A stretch of DNA of 64,000 nucleotides from Bacteroidaceae bacterium (GCA_017379075.1 JAFNXL010000010.1:84025-148024); one strand, 5' to 3'; shown: positions 43,074 to 53,700, counted from the stretch's first letter. The notes: a model not told the origin generated them from the sequence alone. Numbers and translations are program-made.

Positions 43074-44378
43074 TTATAAGTGTTCGGGGAGTTGTTGCAG
43101 ACGTATGCCGTTGCTGCCCTTAATCAGTATGGTGCGGCCGGAAAGCGGACGCTGCGCCAATTCCTGCTTTACCTCTTCCACATTGGCAAACGAGCGGAAG
43201 GGATGGCGGACGCCGGCAAACTCGCGGCCCACAAGCCACACTTCCTGCAACTGCATCTGTTCAAGACGGGCCACAATGCGCTGATGCTCTTCCTGGCTGT
43301 CCGCACCCAGTTCGCGCATATCGCCCAGGATCACCATCTTGTTTTCGCCCTCAATCAGGTCAAAATTGTCAAGCGCCGCCGCCATGCTTGCCGGATTGGC
43401 GTTGTAGGCATCTACCAGAAGACGGTTCCTATCGGTATTGCGCCATTCGCTACGGCTGTTCGTGGGTACATAAGCGGCCAAAGCATCTTCTATGTCCGAC
43501 GCAGGCACGCCAAAGTGGAGTCCCACCGTTACGGCCGCACGCAAGTTGGCGAGATTGTATGCCCCCACCAAATGAGTGGACACGGCATGCCAGGGCTGTG
43601 CTTCGCCCTCGCGCCACTGAAACTCCACAAAGGGAGCGCAAGCCGAAACCCGGCCTTCGGCATAAGGTTTGCAATGTGTGTCATCGGAGGCGCAGAATCC
43701 CCGTTCCTCAGCCATCTGGCGCAAATCGTCATCCTGCGCATTGAGGAAGATGAACTTGCCACGGGCCTTCAGATCGTCATAAAGCTCGCCCTTGGTGCGT
43801 TTGACACCTTCAAACGAGCCAAAGCCCTCCAAATGGGCACGGCCCACATTGGTGATCAGACCGCAGTCGGCCTGGGCAAAACCGCAAAGCTGCGCAATCT
43901 CGCCAGGGTGGTTAGCTCCAGTCTCCACTACGGCCAAATTGTGTTCGGCACGCAAGCCAAGGAGGGTCAAGGGCACGCCAATATGGTTGTTGAGATTGCC
44001 CTGCGTATAATGTACGTTGTATTTGCGGCCAAGGACAGCGGCCAGGAGTTCCTTGGTGGTGGTCTTTCCATTGGTTCCGGTTACCTGGACCACGGGTCCG
44101 CCCCACTGTCTGCGGTGCCATGCCGCCAACTGCTGGAGAGTGGACAAGACATCATCCACCAGCACAAAACGGGCATCTCCAGAAGGGACAACGGAGCCGT
44201 CATCCACCACTGCCACTGCACACCCCTGCTCCAACGCCTGCCTGGCATACTGGTTGCCATTGAATGTCTCGCCACGAAGCGCGAAAAACATACTGCCCGA
44301 CGGACATTTTCGGCTGTCCGTGGTTACCACCGGATGTTCCTGATAAATCCGGTAAAGCGATGCGATATCCATCTTCAT
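43074..44378 (-). CDS. murF: UDP-N-acetylmuramoyl-tripeptide--D-alanyl-D-alanine ligase
   Basis: MurF adds D-Ala-D-Ala to UDP-MurNAc-tripeptide in the last cytoplasmic step of peptidoglycan precursor synthesis. The protein has TTDSRKCPSGSMFFALRGE near the N-terminus, the ATP loop VQVTGTNGKTTTKELLAAVL, and the C-terminal ligase domain with VDAYNANPASMAAALDNF. I prefer the ATG at 44378 (MKMDIASLYRIYQEH), preceded by AGGAAAA and matching homologues. An in-frame ATG at 44402 would add eight residues. The leader contains a small dyad, TGCCACCTGTGGCA, at 44428-44441. Confidence 0.93.
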   Translation of the reverse strand: MKMDIASLYRIYQEHPVVTTDSRKCPSGSMFFALRGETFNGNQYARQALEQGCAVAVVDDGSVVPSGDARFVLVDDVLSTLQQLAAWHRRQWGGPVVQVTGTNGKTTTKELLAAVLGRKYNVHYTQGNLNNHIGVPLTLLGLRAEHNLAVVETGANHPGEIAQLCGFAQADCGLITNVGRAHLEGFGSFEGVKRTKGELYDDLKARGKFIFLNAQDDDLRQMAEERGFCASDDTHCKPYAEGRVSACAPFVEFQWREGEAQPWHAVSTHLVGAYNLANLRAAVTVGLHFGVPASDIEDALAAYVPTNSRSEWRNTDRNRLLVDAYNANPASMAAALDNFDLIEGENKMVILGDMRELGADSQEEHQRIVARLEQMQLQEVWLVGREFAGVRHPFRSFANVEEVKQELAQRPLSGRTILIKGSNGIRLQQLPEHL

Positions 44379-44475
44379 TTTTCCTATTTCATATTTAGTC
44401 ATCCGCCGCCCCCCTGCTCTGGGATTGTGCCACCTGTGGCAAACACTTTCATCCGCCTACGGGGCTGCGCAAACG

Positions 44476-44483
44476 CAAAGATA
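44476..44483 (-). promoter_or_regulatory. -7 box of the murF-tcdA promoter
   Basis: TATCTTTG on the minus strand, about 100 bp upstream of murF. A TTG is present only at 24 bp, outside the usual spacing, so the call is moderate. Confidence 0.45.
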
Positions 44484-44512
44484 CATCCTTTTTTTGATAA
44501 AGGGACGCAAAA

Positions 44513-44544
44513 TTTGTCTGTTTTACAAATATTGACTAACTTTG
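44513..44544 (+). promoter_or_regulatory. Promoter of folP-cdaA
   Basis: TAACTTTG at 44537-44544 with TTTG at 44513-44516, spacer 20 bp. The folP ATG follows 28 bp downstream. Confidence 0.75.
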
Positions 44545-44572
44545 TGGCTGTTTTAAAACACTTTTCCAAGGC

Positions 44573-45448
44573 ATGAAAGGACATATTCCATACTACATCA
44601 ACGTGGGTGGGCAACTGATGGACTTGAGCGAGCCGCAGGTAATGGGCATTCTGAATGTAACCCCCGACTCTTTCTACGAAAACAGCCGTCAACAATCCGA
44701 GGCGCAGATAGCCGGACGGACGGAACAGATTATGGAGGAAGGGGCAAGCATCATAGACATCGGAGCCTACAGCACCCGCCCCGGAGCCGCCGACATTTCG
44801 GCCAAGGAAGAGATGGAACGCCTGGCCTTTGCCTTGCAGACAGTACGGCGCACGGCTCCACAGGCCGTCATCAGCATTGACACCTTCCGTGCTGACGTGG
44901 CACGCCGATGCGTGGAAGAATATGGAGCGCACATCATCAACGACATTTCGGGCGGAGAACTGGACAAGGACATGTTCCGCACAATGGCAGAACTGAACGT
45001 CCCCTACATCCTCACCCACATGCGTGGCAACCCGCAAACCATGCAGCAGGAGGCCACATACCAAGACGTAACGAAGGAAGTGATTGTGCATCTGGGACAC
45101 CGTCTGGAACAACTGCGGGAGATGGGCGTTTGCGATGTGATTCTGGATCTCGGCTTCGGCTTTGCCAAGACGCTGGACCACAATTATGAGTTGATGGCGC
45201 ACCTGCAAGCGTTCAAAGTGTTGCAAGCCCCGCTGCTGGTGGGCGTGAGCCGTAAAAGCATGGTGTACCGTCTGCTGGAATGCACACCGCAGGAAGCGCT
45301 GAACGGCACCACCGCGCTCCACACCATCGCCCTGCTGAAGGGAGCGAATATCCTGCGCGTCCACGACGTGAGAGCCGCCGCGGAAGCCATCAGCATCGTA
45401 AAGGAAACGCTAAAGCACGATGGGGGCGGCATCGGCACAACCAAGTGA
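44573..45448 (+). CDS. folP: Dihydropteroate synthase
   Basis: FolP condenses p-aminobenzoate with dihydropterin pyrophosphate in folate synthesis and is the sulfonamide target. The 291-residue TIM-barrel has MGILNVTPDSFYENSRQ, IDIGAYSTRPGA, VISIDTFRADVA, IINDISGG and LVGVSRKSMV in order, the known pterin and pABA site motifs. The C-terminal tail HDGGGIGTTK is poorly conserved. It is 41 bp upstream of cdaA; folP next to cdaA is, as far as I recall, a Bacteroidetes arrangement (glmM in Firmicutes). Confidence 0.94.
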   Translation: MKGHIPYYINVGGQLMDLSEPQVMGILNVTPDSFYENSRQQSEAQIAGRTEQIMEEGASIIDIGAYSTRPGAADISAKEEMERLAFALQTVRRTAPQAVISIDTFRADVARRCVEEYGAHIINDISGGELDKDMFRTMAELNVPYILTHMRGNPQTMQQEATYQDVTKEVIVHLGHRLEQLREMGVCDVILDLGFGFAKTLDHNYELMAHLQAFKVLQAPLLVGVSRKSMVYRLLECTPQEALNGTTALHTIALLKGANILRVHDVRAAAEAISIVKETLKHDGGGIGTTK

Positions 45449-45489
45449 GAGAACAATTTGACAGAACATAATAAACCACAGAAGAGAAC

Positions 45490-46269
45490 GTGTTTGACTT
45501 TGGAATAAAGGATCTGATTGACATTCTGCTTGTAGCCATACTCCTGTATTATTGCTACATGATAATGAAGCGTTCGCGCTCGGTAAACATCTTTTACGGC
45601 GTACTGCTTTTCGTTAGTTGCTGGATTGTCGTCAGCAAGGTGCTTGAAATGAAACTTCTGGGCAGCATCCTGGACCAGATGGTAAACGTGGGCGCCATTG
45701 CCCTCATCATCCTTTTCCAAGAGGAAATCAGACACTTCTTCTACACCCTTGGCGCGCATGAGAAGGTAAGAGGACTCCTCAACTTCTTCCGCCGGGACAA
45801 CAACAAGCAACAGGATGACGTGCGCAACGACAAGTCAATTGTGATGCCACTGGTGATGGCGTGCATCAACATGAGTAAGAACAAGGTGGGCGCACTGATT
45901 GTCCTACAGAACGACCTGCCGCTGGATGACATCAAGCACACCGGCGACATCATCAACGCAAGCATTGGGCAACGCCTCATAGAGAACATATTCTTCAAGA
46001 ACAGTCCTCTGCACGACGGTGCCATGATCATCACCGGACACAAGATTGCCGCTGCGGCATGCATCCTTCCGGTAAGCAACGACCTAGACATACCCAAGCA
46101 CTTCGGACTGAGACACCGCGCCGCACGAGGCATCAGCAAGGAGACCGACGCGCTGGCCATTGTGGTGAGCGAGGAGACGGGCAGCATCACGGCAGCCTAT
46201 AACAACAAGTTCCGCGCCCGACTGACGGCAGAGGAACTGGAACTCATCCTGTCCAAAGGAAAGTTCTGA
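45490..46269 (+). CDS. cdaA: Diadenylate cyclase CdaA
   Basis: CdaA makes the second messenger c-di-AMP from two ATP. The 259-residue protein starts at GTG 45490 with three N-terminal membrane helices (to about residue 75), then the DAC domain with DGA at about 176-178 (SPLHDGAMII) and LRHRAARG at about 207-214, the two catalytic signatures. The DAC domain faces the cytoplasm. c-di-AMP commonly controls potassium and osmolyte uptake and wall homeostasis. It probably shares the folP promoter. Confidence 0.93.
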   Translation: MFDFGIKDLIDILLVAILLYYCYMIMKRSRSVNIFYGVLLFVSCWIVVSKVLEMKLLGSILDQMVNVGAIALIILFQEEIRHFFYTLGAHEKVRGLLNFFRRDNNKQQDDVRNDKSIVMPLVMACINMSKNKVGALIVLQNDLPLDDIKHTGDIINASIGQRLIENIFFKNSPLHDGAMIITGHKIAAAACILPVSNDLDIPKHFGLRHRAARGISKETDALAIVVSEETGSITAAYNNKFRARLTAEELELILSKGKF

Positions 46270-46319
46270 CAAAAACGAGGAAACAAAAATAGTACATAAA
46301 CATAAAAACATTACAACAA

Positions 46320-47327
46320 ATGAGTCTGATTGACAAAATCGTAGCACGCGCACAGGCCAACAAGCAACGCATTGTGTTGCCCGAGAGCTTGGAAGAGCGC
46401 ACCCTTACCGCTGCCGACAAAGCTTTGGCAGACGGACTGGCAGAGATTATTCTCATCGGTAACGTGGACGAAATCATGGCTTTGGCCGACAAACTCGGTT
46501 TGAAGCACGTTGGAGAGGCCACCATCATCGACCCTGCCACCAGTGAAAAGACCGAAACCTATGCACAGTTGCTTTTCGAACTGCGCAAGAAAAAGGGCAT
46601 GACCATTGAGGAGGCACGCAAGAAGGTGCTTGACCCTCTGTACTTCGGATGCCTCATCATCAAGAACGGCGATGCTGACGGACAGATTTCCGGCGCATTG
46701 AGCACCACCGGCGACACCCTTCGCCCTGCCCTGCAGATTATCAAGTGTGCCCCCGGTATCTCTTGCGTAAGCGGCGCCATGCTGCTGATTACCCAGACTC
46801 CCCAGTATGGCGAGGACGGTGTGTTGGTTGTGGGCGACGTAGCCGTTACCCCCATGCCCGACGCTTCACAGCTGGCACAGATTGCCGTATGTACCGCACA
46901 GACCGCCAAGAGCGTGGCCGGATTTGAAGAGCCCCGCGTAGCCATGCTGAGCTTCAGCACCAAGGGCAGCGCCAAGCACGAAGTGGTGGACAAGGTGGTA
47001 GAGGCCACTCGCATGGCACAGGAAATGGCTCCCGAACTGCACATCGACGGTGAGTTGCAGGCAGACGCGGCCCTGGTTCCCGGTGTAGGCGAGAAGAAAG
47101 CGCCCGGAAGCAAGATTGCCGGACACGCCAACGTGCTGGTATTCCCCTGTCTGGAAGTGGGCAACATCGGCTACAAGATGGTTCAGCGCCTGGGCAATGC
47201 AGACGCCATCGGCCCCATTCTCCAGGGTATCGCACGTCCCGTGAACGACCTGAGCCGCGGCTGCAGCGTAGATGACATCTACAAGATGGTGGCCATCACC
47301 GCCTGCCAAGCCATGGACGCCAAATAA
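46320..47327 (+). CDS. pta: Phosphate acetyltransferase
   Basis: Pta converts acetyl-CoA and phosphate to acetyl phosphate and CoA. The 335-residue protein is the short form lacking the N-terminal DRTGG/P-loop half. It has LPESLEERTLTAADKALADG, ADGQISGALSTTGDTLRPAL, and KAPGSKIAGHANVLVFPCLE, all typical of PTA_PTB enzymes. It is followed 35 bp later by ackA, so together they make acetate and one ATP per acetyl-CoA. Confidence 0.95.
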   Translation: MSLIDKIVARAQANKQRIVLPESLEERTLTAADKALADGLAEIILIGNVDEIMALADKLGLKHVGEATIIDPATSEKTETYAQLLFELRKKKGMTIEEARKKVLDPLYFGCLIIKNGDADGQISGALSTTGDTLRPALQIIKCAPGISCVSGAMLLITQTPQYGEDGVLVVGDVAVTPMPDASQLAQIAVCTAQTAKSVAGFEEPRVAMLSFSTKGSAKHEVVDKVVEATRMAQEMAPELHIDGELQADAALVPGVGEKKAPGSKIAGHANVLVFPCLEVGNIGYKMVQRLGNADAIGPILQGIARPVNDLSRGCSVDDIYKMVAITACQAMDAK

Positions 47328-47362
47328 ATGTATAACCCATATCAAACCATTCATACAGAACA

Positions 47363-48556
47363 ATGAAAATCCTTGTATTGAACTGCGGAAGTTCATCCAT
47401 CAAATATGCGCTCTATGACATGACCAACCAGAGCGTAATCACCAGTGGCGGCATTGAGAAAATCGGACTGCCCGACTCATTCATCAAGATGAAGGTCAAC
47501 GGCGAGAAGGTGCAGATTGACCGCCCCATTGAGGAACATACTGCCGGCGTGCAGTTCATCTTTGAAGTGCTCACCACCGGCGACTATGCCGTGCTGAAGA
47601 GCCTTGACGAACTGGATGCTGTGGGCCACCGCATGGTACACGGCGGTGAGAAGTTCAACAAGAGCGCCATCCTCACCCCCGAAATCATGGAAGTGTTTGA
47701 GGCTTGCAACGACCTGGCCCCCCTGCACAACCCCGCCAACATCAAGGGAGTGAACGCAGTGAAGGCACTGTTGCCCGAAATCAAGCAGGTTGGCGTGTTC
47801 GACACCGCCTTCCACCAGACCATGCCCGACTATGCCTACATGTACGCCCTGCCCTATGAACTGTACGAGAAATATGGTGTGCGCCGCTATGGTTTCCACG
47901 GCACAAGCCACCGCTATGTAAGCCAGCGCGTGTGCGAGTTCCTGGGCATCGACCCCGAGAAGAGCCGCATCATCACCTGCCACATCGGCAACGGTGCTTC
48001 CATCGCAGCCGTGAAGTATGGCAAGTGCGTGGACACCAGCATGGGTCTCACTCCCTTGGAAGGCCTCGTCATGGGAACCCGCAGCGGTGACATCGATGCC
48101 GGAGCGGTAACCTTCATCATGGACAAACTCAATCTGGACACCAAGGGCATGAGCAACCTGCTGAACAAGCAGAGCGGTCTGGCCGGTATCAGCGAACTGA
48201 GCAGCGACTTCCGTGACATCTTGGCTGGCATTGCCAACGGAAACGAGAAGGCCCGTCTGGCAAAGGACATGTACTTCTATCGCATCAAGAAATACATCGG
48301 CCAGTATGCCGCAGCAATGGGTGGTGTGGACGTTATCCTGTTCACCGGCGGCGCCGGCGAAAACCAGTGGGAGGTTCGTAGCGAGACCACTTCCGGACTG
48401 GAGTTCATGGGCATCAAGATTGACAATGAAAAGAACCAGGCTTGCCGTGCCACCGAAGCTGTCATCAGCGCGGACGACAGCCAGGTTAAGGTTTGCGTCA
48501 TCCCCACCGATGAGGAACTGATGATTGCCCTTGACACACAGGCCCTGGCCGGATAA
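47363..48556 (+). CDS. ackA: Acetate kinase
   Basis: AckA transfers phosphate from acetyl phosphate to ADP. The 397-residue ASKHA-fold protein has the N-terminal signature VLNCGSSSIKYALYDM, GHRMVHGGEKF, FDTAFHQTMP, HLGNGAS-like CHIGNGASIAAVK, GLVMGTRSGDIDAG and VDVILFTGGAGENQ. It ends shortly before two strong dyads. It is cotranscribed with pta. Confidence 0.96.
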   Translation: MKILVLNCGSSSIKYALYDMTNQSVITSGGIEKIGLPDSFIKMKVNGEKVQIDRPIEEHTAGVQFIFEVLTTGDYAVLKSLDELDAVGHRMVHGGEKFNKSAILTPEIMEVFEACNDLAPLHNPANIKGVNAVKALLPEIKQVGVFDTAFHQTMPDYAYMYALPYELYEKYGVRRYGFHGTSHRYVSQRVCEFLGIDPEKSRIITCHIGNGASIAAVKYGKCVDTSMGLTPLEGLVMGTRSGDIDAGAVTFIMDKLNLDTKGMSNLLNKQSGLAGISELSSDFRDILAGIANGNEKARLAKDMYFYRIKKYIGQYAAAMGGVDVILFTGGAGENQWEVRSETTSGLEFMGIKIDNEKNQACRATEAVISADDSQVKVCVIPTDEELMIALDTQALAG

Positions 48557-48573
48557 TCCTATAAAACGAAAAA

Positions 48574-48589
48574 ACGCACCGCGGTGCGT
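48574..48589. other. Perfect 16-bp palindrome downstream of ackA
   Basis: ACGCACCGCGGTGCGT is fully self-complementary. It lies 17 bp past the ackA stop and just ahead of the long terminator hairpin. It could form a first hairpin of a tandem terminator or be a protein-binding dyad. Confidence 0.5.
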
Positions 48590-48593
48590 GAGC

Positions 48594-48657
48594 AAACGGA
48601 ATGCTTTCCGATGGCCGATGCAATGCATTGCGTTGGCCAATGGAAAGCATTCCGTTT
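48594..48657 (+). terminator. Long-stem terminator of pta-ackA
   Basis: A 64-nt near-perfect hairpin has outer arms AAACGGAATGCTTTCC (48594-48609) and GGAAAGCATTCCGTTT (48642-48657), then GGCC/GGCC and GCAATG/CATTGC inner arms. ATTTTGTTATT follows on the plus strand. It also separates the convergent SDR gene. Confidence 0.75.
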
Positions 48658-48675
48658 ATTTTGTTATTAGGGGGC

Positions 48676-49545
48676 CTATCTGCAACTGGCAAGATGTTTC
48701 TCGTACTTGCGCAAGCCTTCAAGTGTATCACTAAAGTGGATGGCACCGCCTGATGCCTCTCGAGCCTTCTGCATTGAAATGCTGATATTGCGTTCGTGCA
48801 ACGGGAACCTTTCTGTATCGGCAATAATGGTATCGCGGCTGTCAACACCAAGCATCGCACAATAGGCACAGGCCGTTTCATAGGTATTAAAAAGGTTCTC
48901 CGCCCCGAAATTATAAACACCAGCAGGGAGGACGAATGTGTGCGGAAGGTTATCAACAACCTCATTTATCCAAGTTATCCCGCGATATTCGCGTGTAGCA
49001 AATGCCAGCGGCCTTTTCTCTTTCAACGCACGCTTCACATTCAGCACAAAATTATCGTGTGTGGGCAAATCCGCCTCACGACTGTCATACATCCATGTGG
49101 CACGAAGCGCCACACTTTCTGGACACAACTCTGAGGCTCTTTGTTCCGCCAAAAGCTTATGGCGGCCATAATGATTTTCTGGAGATACGGGAACATTTTC
49201 CTGTAACAAGCCCTTTTCCTCATTTCCATTATAAACCTGATCAGAGGAAAAGAAAACAAACTTTGCATCATAGTTTGCCGCCACGGAAGCAAGATTTTCC
49301 ACACCCTGCACATTCACTTCATAACTCTGCTTGGGATTTTGCTCGCAATATCCTGTATTTGAAAGCGCGGCAAGATGAAGTATAACATCAGGACGATGCA
49401 GATCAATATATCTCTGCACCGCCCTGGCTGATGTGATATCAAATTCGGCATGAGTGGGCACAAGCAACTCATATTTGCCAAGCATGGCTCTGACAAACCT
49501 GCTACCTACAAATCCAGAAGCTCCTGTCACCAAGACTTTTTCCAT
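48676..49545 (-). CDS. NAD(P)-dependent SDR reductase (RfbD/dTDP-4-dehydrorhamnose reductase-like)
   Basis: The 289-residue extended SDR has the dinucleotide motif GASGFVGSRF at about 8-17, LHLAALSNTGYCEQNP, FFSSDQVYNG, and the catalytic YGRHK. The pattern DQVYNG/ENHYGRHK is that of RfbD-type sugar-nucleotide reductases, which reduce dTDP-4-keto-6-deoxysugars. No other rhamnose genes are nearby, so the substrate is uncertain. It lies 54 bp downstream of the OmpA-like gene, perhaps cotranscribed. Confidence 0.8.
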   Translation of the reverse strand: MEKVLVTGASGFVGSRFVRAMLGKYELLVPTHAEFDITSARAVQRYIDLHRPDVILHLAALSNTGYCEQNPKQSYEVNVQGVENLASVAANYDAKFVFFSSDQVYNGNEEKGLLQENVPVSPENHYGRHKLLAEQRASELCPESVALRATWMYDSREADLPTHDNFVLNVKRALKEKRPLAFATREYRGITWINEVVDNLPHTFVLPAGVYNFGAENLFNTYETACAYCAMLGVDSRDTIIADTERFPLHERNISISMQKAREASGGAIHFSDTLEGLRKYEKHLASCR

Positions 49546-49599
49546 CGTAACCCACTCAAATCTATTTCGTAAGGATCTGTCACAATGTAGTTATCAGGC

Positions 49600-50517
49600 T
49601 TATTCTGCCGGTACGGCAGGAGCCTCTTCACCCTCGGGAGCCTTGTCAATGAGTTCCATGAACTGATCGAGCTTGGGAGTGATGATAATCTGGGTGCGAC
49701 GGTTACGCTGCTTGCCCAGCTCGCTGTCGTTGTCGGTCAAAGGGTTGAACTCGCCACGGCCACCGGCTGTAAGACGCTTGGGGTCTACACCATACTGGTT
49801 TTGCAAAGCCTGAACCACGCTTGACGCACGCAAACAGGAGAGGTCCCAGTTGTTGCGGATGTTCTTCATGTGCTCGCTCTGGTTGTTCACCGGCACGTTG
49901 TCGGTATTTCCCTCAATCAGCACATCATAGTCCTTGTAGTCGGTAATAATCTTTGCAATCTTGCTGAGAGTTTCGGCTGCACGGTCGTTAATCTCGTAGC
50001 TTCCGCTCTTGTAAAGCATATTGTCTGCCAACGAAATGTAAACCACACCCTTGAGCACCTGTACGTCCACTTCCTTCAACTCTTCCTTGCTGAGTGAGCG
50101 GGTAAGGTTGTTGGTCAGCACCACATTGAGCGAGTCGCTCTTGCTCTTCACATTCACCAGATGGCGGATGTACTGGTTAGACTCATTGATCTGGTCCACC
50201 AGCTTGGAGATGTTCACATTGTTGGAACCGGCATTGAGCAGACTCTTGTCAAGCGACTTCTGCAACGCTTCCTGATTCTTCTTCTGCTGCGCCATGAGTT
50301 CCTTCTGCTGCGCCAACTGGTCCGTAAGCAGTTGCACACGGGTCTTGGCTGCGGCAAGGTCGGCCTTGGTATCTGAAAGTTCTTCCTTCACCTTGGCATA
50401 CTGGCTGGAAAGATTCTGGTTTTCGAGCTGGCAGTTCTGCAAACTCTTCTTGCTGGCACATCCTGACATCAGCATCAAACCTGCTGCCAGGGAAAGCATA
50501 AACACATTCTTTTTCAT
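49600..50517 (-). CDS. OmpA-family peptidoglycan-binding lipoprotein
   Basis: The 305-residue protein has a lipoprotein signal (LAAGLMLMSGCASKKS), a long periplasmic coiled coil (about 30-110, with QLAQQKELMAQQKKNQEALQ), and a C-terminal OmpA domain (EGNTDNVPVNN, LSCLRASSVVQALQNQYGV, AGGRGEFNPL) that binds peptidoglycan through conserved Asp and Arg residues. The short acidic tail is EGEEAPAVPAE. It probably links the outer membrane to the wall. Confidence 0.9.
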   Translation of the reverse strand: MKKNVFMLSLAAGLMLMSGCASKKSLQNCQLENQNLSSQYAKVKEELSDTKADLAAAKTRVQLLTDQLAQQKELMAQQKKNQEALQKSLDKSLLNAGSNNVNISKLVDQINESNQYIRHLVNVKSKSDSLNVVLTNNLTRSLSKEELKEVDVQVLKGVVYISLADNMLYKSGSYEINDRAAETLSKIAKIITDYKDYDVLIEGNTDNVPVNNQSEHMKNIRNNWDLSCLRASSVVQALQNQYGVDPKRLTAGGRGEFNPLTDNDSELGKQRNRRTQIIITPKLDQFMELIDKAPEGEEAPAVPAE

Positions 50518-50584
50518 AATCGATGTCTTATTATATTCTATACCTTAATATTATATACGCTGTATTTGTTTCTCAAATCTGCGA

Positions 50585-50592
50585 CAAAGATA
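50585..50592 (-). promoter_or_regulatory. -7 box of the OmpA-like lipoprotein gene
   Basis: TATCTTTG on the minus strand, about 68 bp upstream of the start, with no clear TTG at -33. Confidence 0.5.
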
Positions 50593-50721
50593 ATACTAAT
50601 CTGCGAATGTATCATCGTTTTGCCCCGATTTTTATATTCTTTTAGCGCTTTCACCTGCAATTTTACCGCTTTCTTAACATTTGTTGAAAGAATTAGGCAT
50701 AAACGCAGCCATGTAAAGGAA

Positions 50722-50759
50722 AGAGGCGCAATGTCCTTTGTACCGGGAATTGCGCCTCT
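50722..50759 (-). terminator. Terminator of the phosphoesterase-LamG gene
   Basis: AGAGGCGCAAT (50722-50732) and ATTGCGCCTCT (50749-50759) form a perfect 11-bp stem with a 16-nt loop, starting 22 bp past the stop at 50781. On the minus strand the stem ends in TCTTTCC. Confidence 0.65.
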
Positions 50760-50780
50760 TGTCCATGATGTTATATCAAA

Positions 50781-53700
50781 TTAACGTACAACAATCTTGC
50801 GTCCGTTAATGATGTAAATACCCTTCTGCAACTTGACAGCATTAATTTTGCGTCCGGACAGGTCATATACGGTGTTCTCGCCCTTGATAGCGGGAATAGA
50901 ACCGATGCCACTGCCGTCCACTTCAACAGCGCCCAACTGCTCAACCATTGATGAAGTAAGGGATTCGTTCCAGTAGCGAAGTTCGGCAATGTCAATAACA
51001 CCCTCTTCGCCGTCATTGTCAGCAAAGAACAGGACACTTTCGAGCATGCGCCACTTGTTCCAATCGGCCGATTTAGAGCCAGCCAGTTTGCGACCATCCA
51101 AGTACAGGTTCATGTATCCGTTATCTACCGCCATTACAACACGGTACCACTTCTGCGCCTCAATTCCGTTATGGTAACCCAGACCAGCCGAGTTTATACC
51201 AATCTGATTGTCCTTCAAGAACATTGCACCGTCGTCTTCATTGTTTACCTTTGTCTGGAACAATGCTTGGAAACCGGAAACCTTTTTGGGGCGGATGTCC
51301 ATAAGGATGGAGTAAGATTCCAACACTCCGCGATCGTCATTATGGATCATGCGGAGATAGGTATCCACGGGAACAGTAAGTGCAGCATTTTCACTTGTAG
51401 GACCAGCTATGGTTACAAGACCTGCTGCAGCATAATCGTCAGTAGTCTTGGGAGTTCCGTCTTCACCCTTCACAGCACACTGCAATTCGGCAATACCGCT
51501 ACCGGCCAACAGGTTTTCTGCGTCATCAAATGTCCATACAGAAATGGGATCAATGATGGGTTCCTTCTCAACTTCACCCTGAGTCACACCTCCCAGTTGA
51601 GCTATATGGGCATCCTGGAGAGGCACATCCCAGTAGCGGATTTCGGCCACATCGTTCAACACTTCCTCACCGTCATTGTCACCGAAGAACAATACATCCT
51701 GGGTCAGCGCCCATATATCTTCGCGTGTGCCGGTGCTCTGACCTACCTTCTCACCATCAATATATACGCTTGCATAGTTGTCGCGGATAACCACTACAAT
51801 GCGGTGCCACTTGTTCTGTGTCAGCGCACCGTTATATCCCAGACCGGAAGTATTCACACCCACCTGAGCGTTCTTGATGAAAAGTGAACCGTCAACGTTG
51901 AGGAGGAGATTATTCTTGTAAAGTGCGTTGTAGCCGTCGAGCGTTTCAGGACGCACATCGAACATCATTGTATAGTCCGGGAGTTTTTCTACTTCCATAT
52001 TGGGTTTCATCCACAGATAGCTGAACTTGGGAATGCAAATGGCTCCATTGCCTTCTGTGGGTCCTTCGGGAATGGGATCGATGGCAGCATCAGACAATGT
52101 TTCCACAATCTGGAACACGCCCTCTACGTTCTTCACCGCGGGATAGATGGTAGCAGTTCCTGTACCGGCCAACAGGTCGTTGGGGTCATCGAATGTCCAT
52201 GCACCGGTAGCCTCGGGAATATCGTCACCAAGGGTGATTTGGGTTACCTGTACCTCCTGGGCAGGAAGGTTCTCAGACTCAATGGTGATTACGCCAGTGC
52301 GCTTGCCGGGCTCTGCCATGGGCTTGGTGCGGAACTGGTAATCCTTGAGGCCAAACTGGGGAGTCACGTCAACAGCTTCAATCCACTCGGGCAGATCAAA
52401 GGTAAGCGATACATTGCTACGAATGCTTATAGCAAACTCATTTTTGTCTATGAGACGTACACTTGGAGTCAGCACATCCGCATACTCATCTGTATTGATC
52501 TTTCCAAGACGACGAATCTGGCCATCGGTCAAAGGTACAGTCCAGAATGCCACTTCCGCCAGTTCGGTGTCAGTCATCTCGTTGCTCTCGTCGGTCAAGA
52601 GGAAGAAGCCTTCACCGCTTATATTCCAACGGGGGTCAATGGCAGAACTGATCTTCTTACCGTCAAGGTACACGTTCATTTCGCCATCGCGGTTCACAAA
52701 CAGAATGCGGTACCATGTATTATCATTGATGGTTCCGTGATAGCCCAGGTTATGCACACCCAAAGTGTTCTTATAGATGAAGCAATCGGCATCACCGTTG
52801 TTGGTCAAGTCCGCCTGGAGCAGTCCGTTATAAGGACCGGCATCCTTTACCTTAACATCCATCTGAAGGGTATAGTTCTTCAAGGAATCCTCCTGGAAAA
52901 TCAAGGTCTTCAAACCAGAAAGCTTGGGAACAAAAATGGCCTTATTGTCTTCTGTGGGTCCAGCTACAGATACGATATTGGCAGCGGCAGCGTCCTCCAC
53001 AACAGTGACTTCTTTTCTATTAATGGTAATAGGTTCAAAGACAGCGTTGGTGTTCTCAGAAGACAGGAGAGCACTCTCATCCTCAAAGGTCCAAAGTTCA
53101 TAATAGTCGGGAAGGTCATTGGCGGGATCATCATCCACTACTGTTGAGAAAGAAACTTCCTGAACCTCTGACGCATTTTCATAAGAGTCGTATGCAACAA
53201 CCTCCATTACGTAATCTGTTTCGGGATCAAGTCCGTCCACCACGCATTCCAGCACCTCGGGCATTTCAGAGTTCAGATAGAACTGAGAGAATACAGACAG
53301 GTTTGCTGCCAACATCTCAGAGCCGTCCTTCTTGATGCGGATATCGTAACGGAATACACAATCGTTGTCCTTTGCCTGGGGAATCAACACCTTTACATCG
53401 TAAGCTGAAGGTTCTGCCTCCACCTCGGCTCCTTCTACAAATTCAGGAGCGGGCAGACCATCGTACAAGGACTTGTTCAGAGGGTTGTCATCCTTGCTAC
53501 GGATGTCGGCATACTCGAACATGCTGCCGTCGAAGGGCGCTTTCAGCACCCAACGCTGCTCTGCACAAATCTCCTCGTTGCGATAGGTATCGTAACGGCG
53601 GATTTCAATGTTGCCGTCCTCAAGTTCTGTTACAATCAGACCCTCGGTAACATAATCAAACTTGGCAGGATGAATGCCCACGTTAACCGCACCGGGATGA

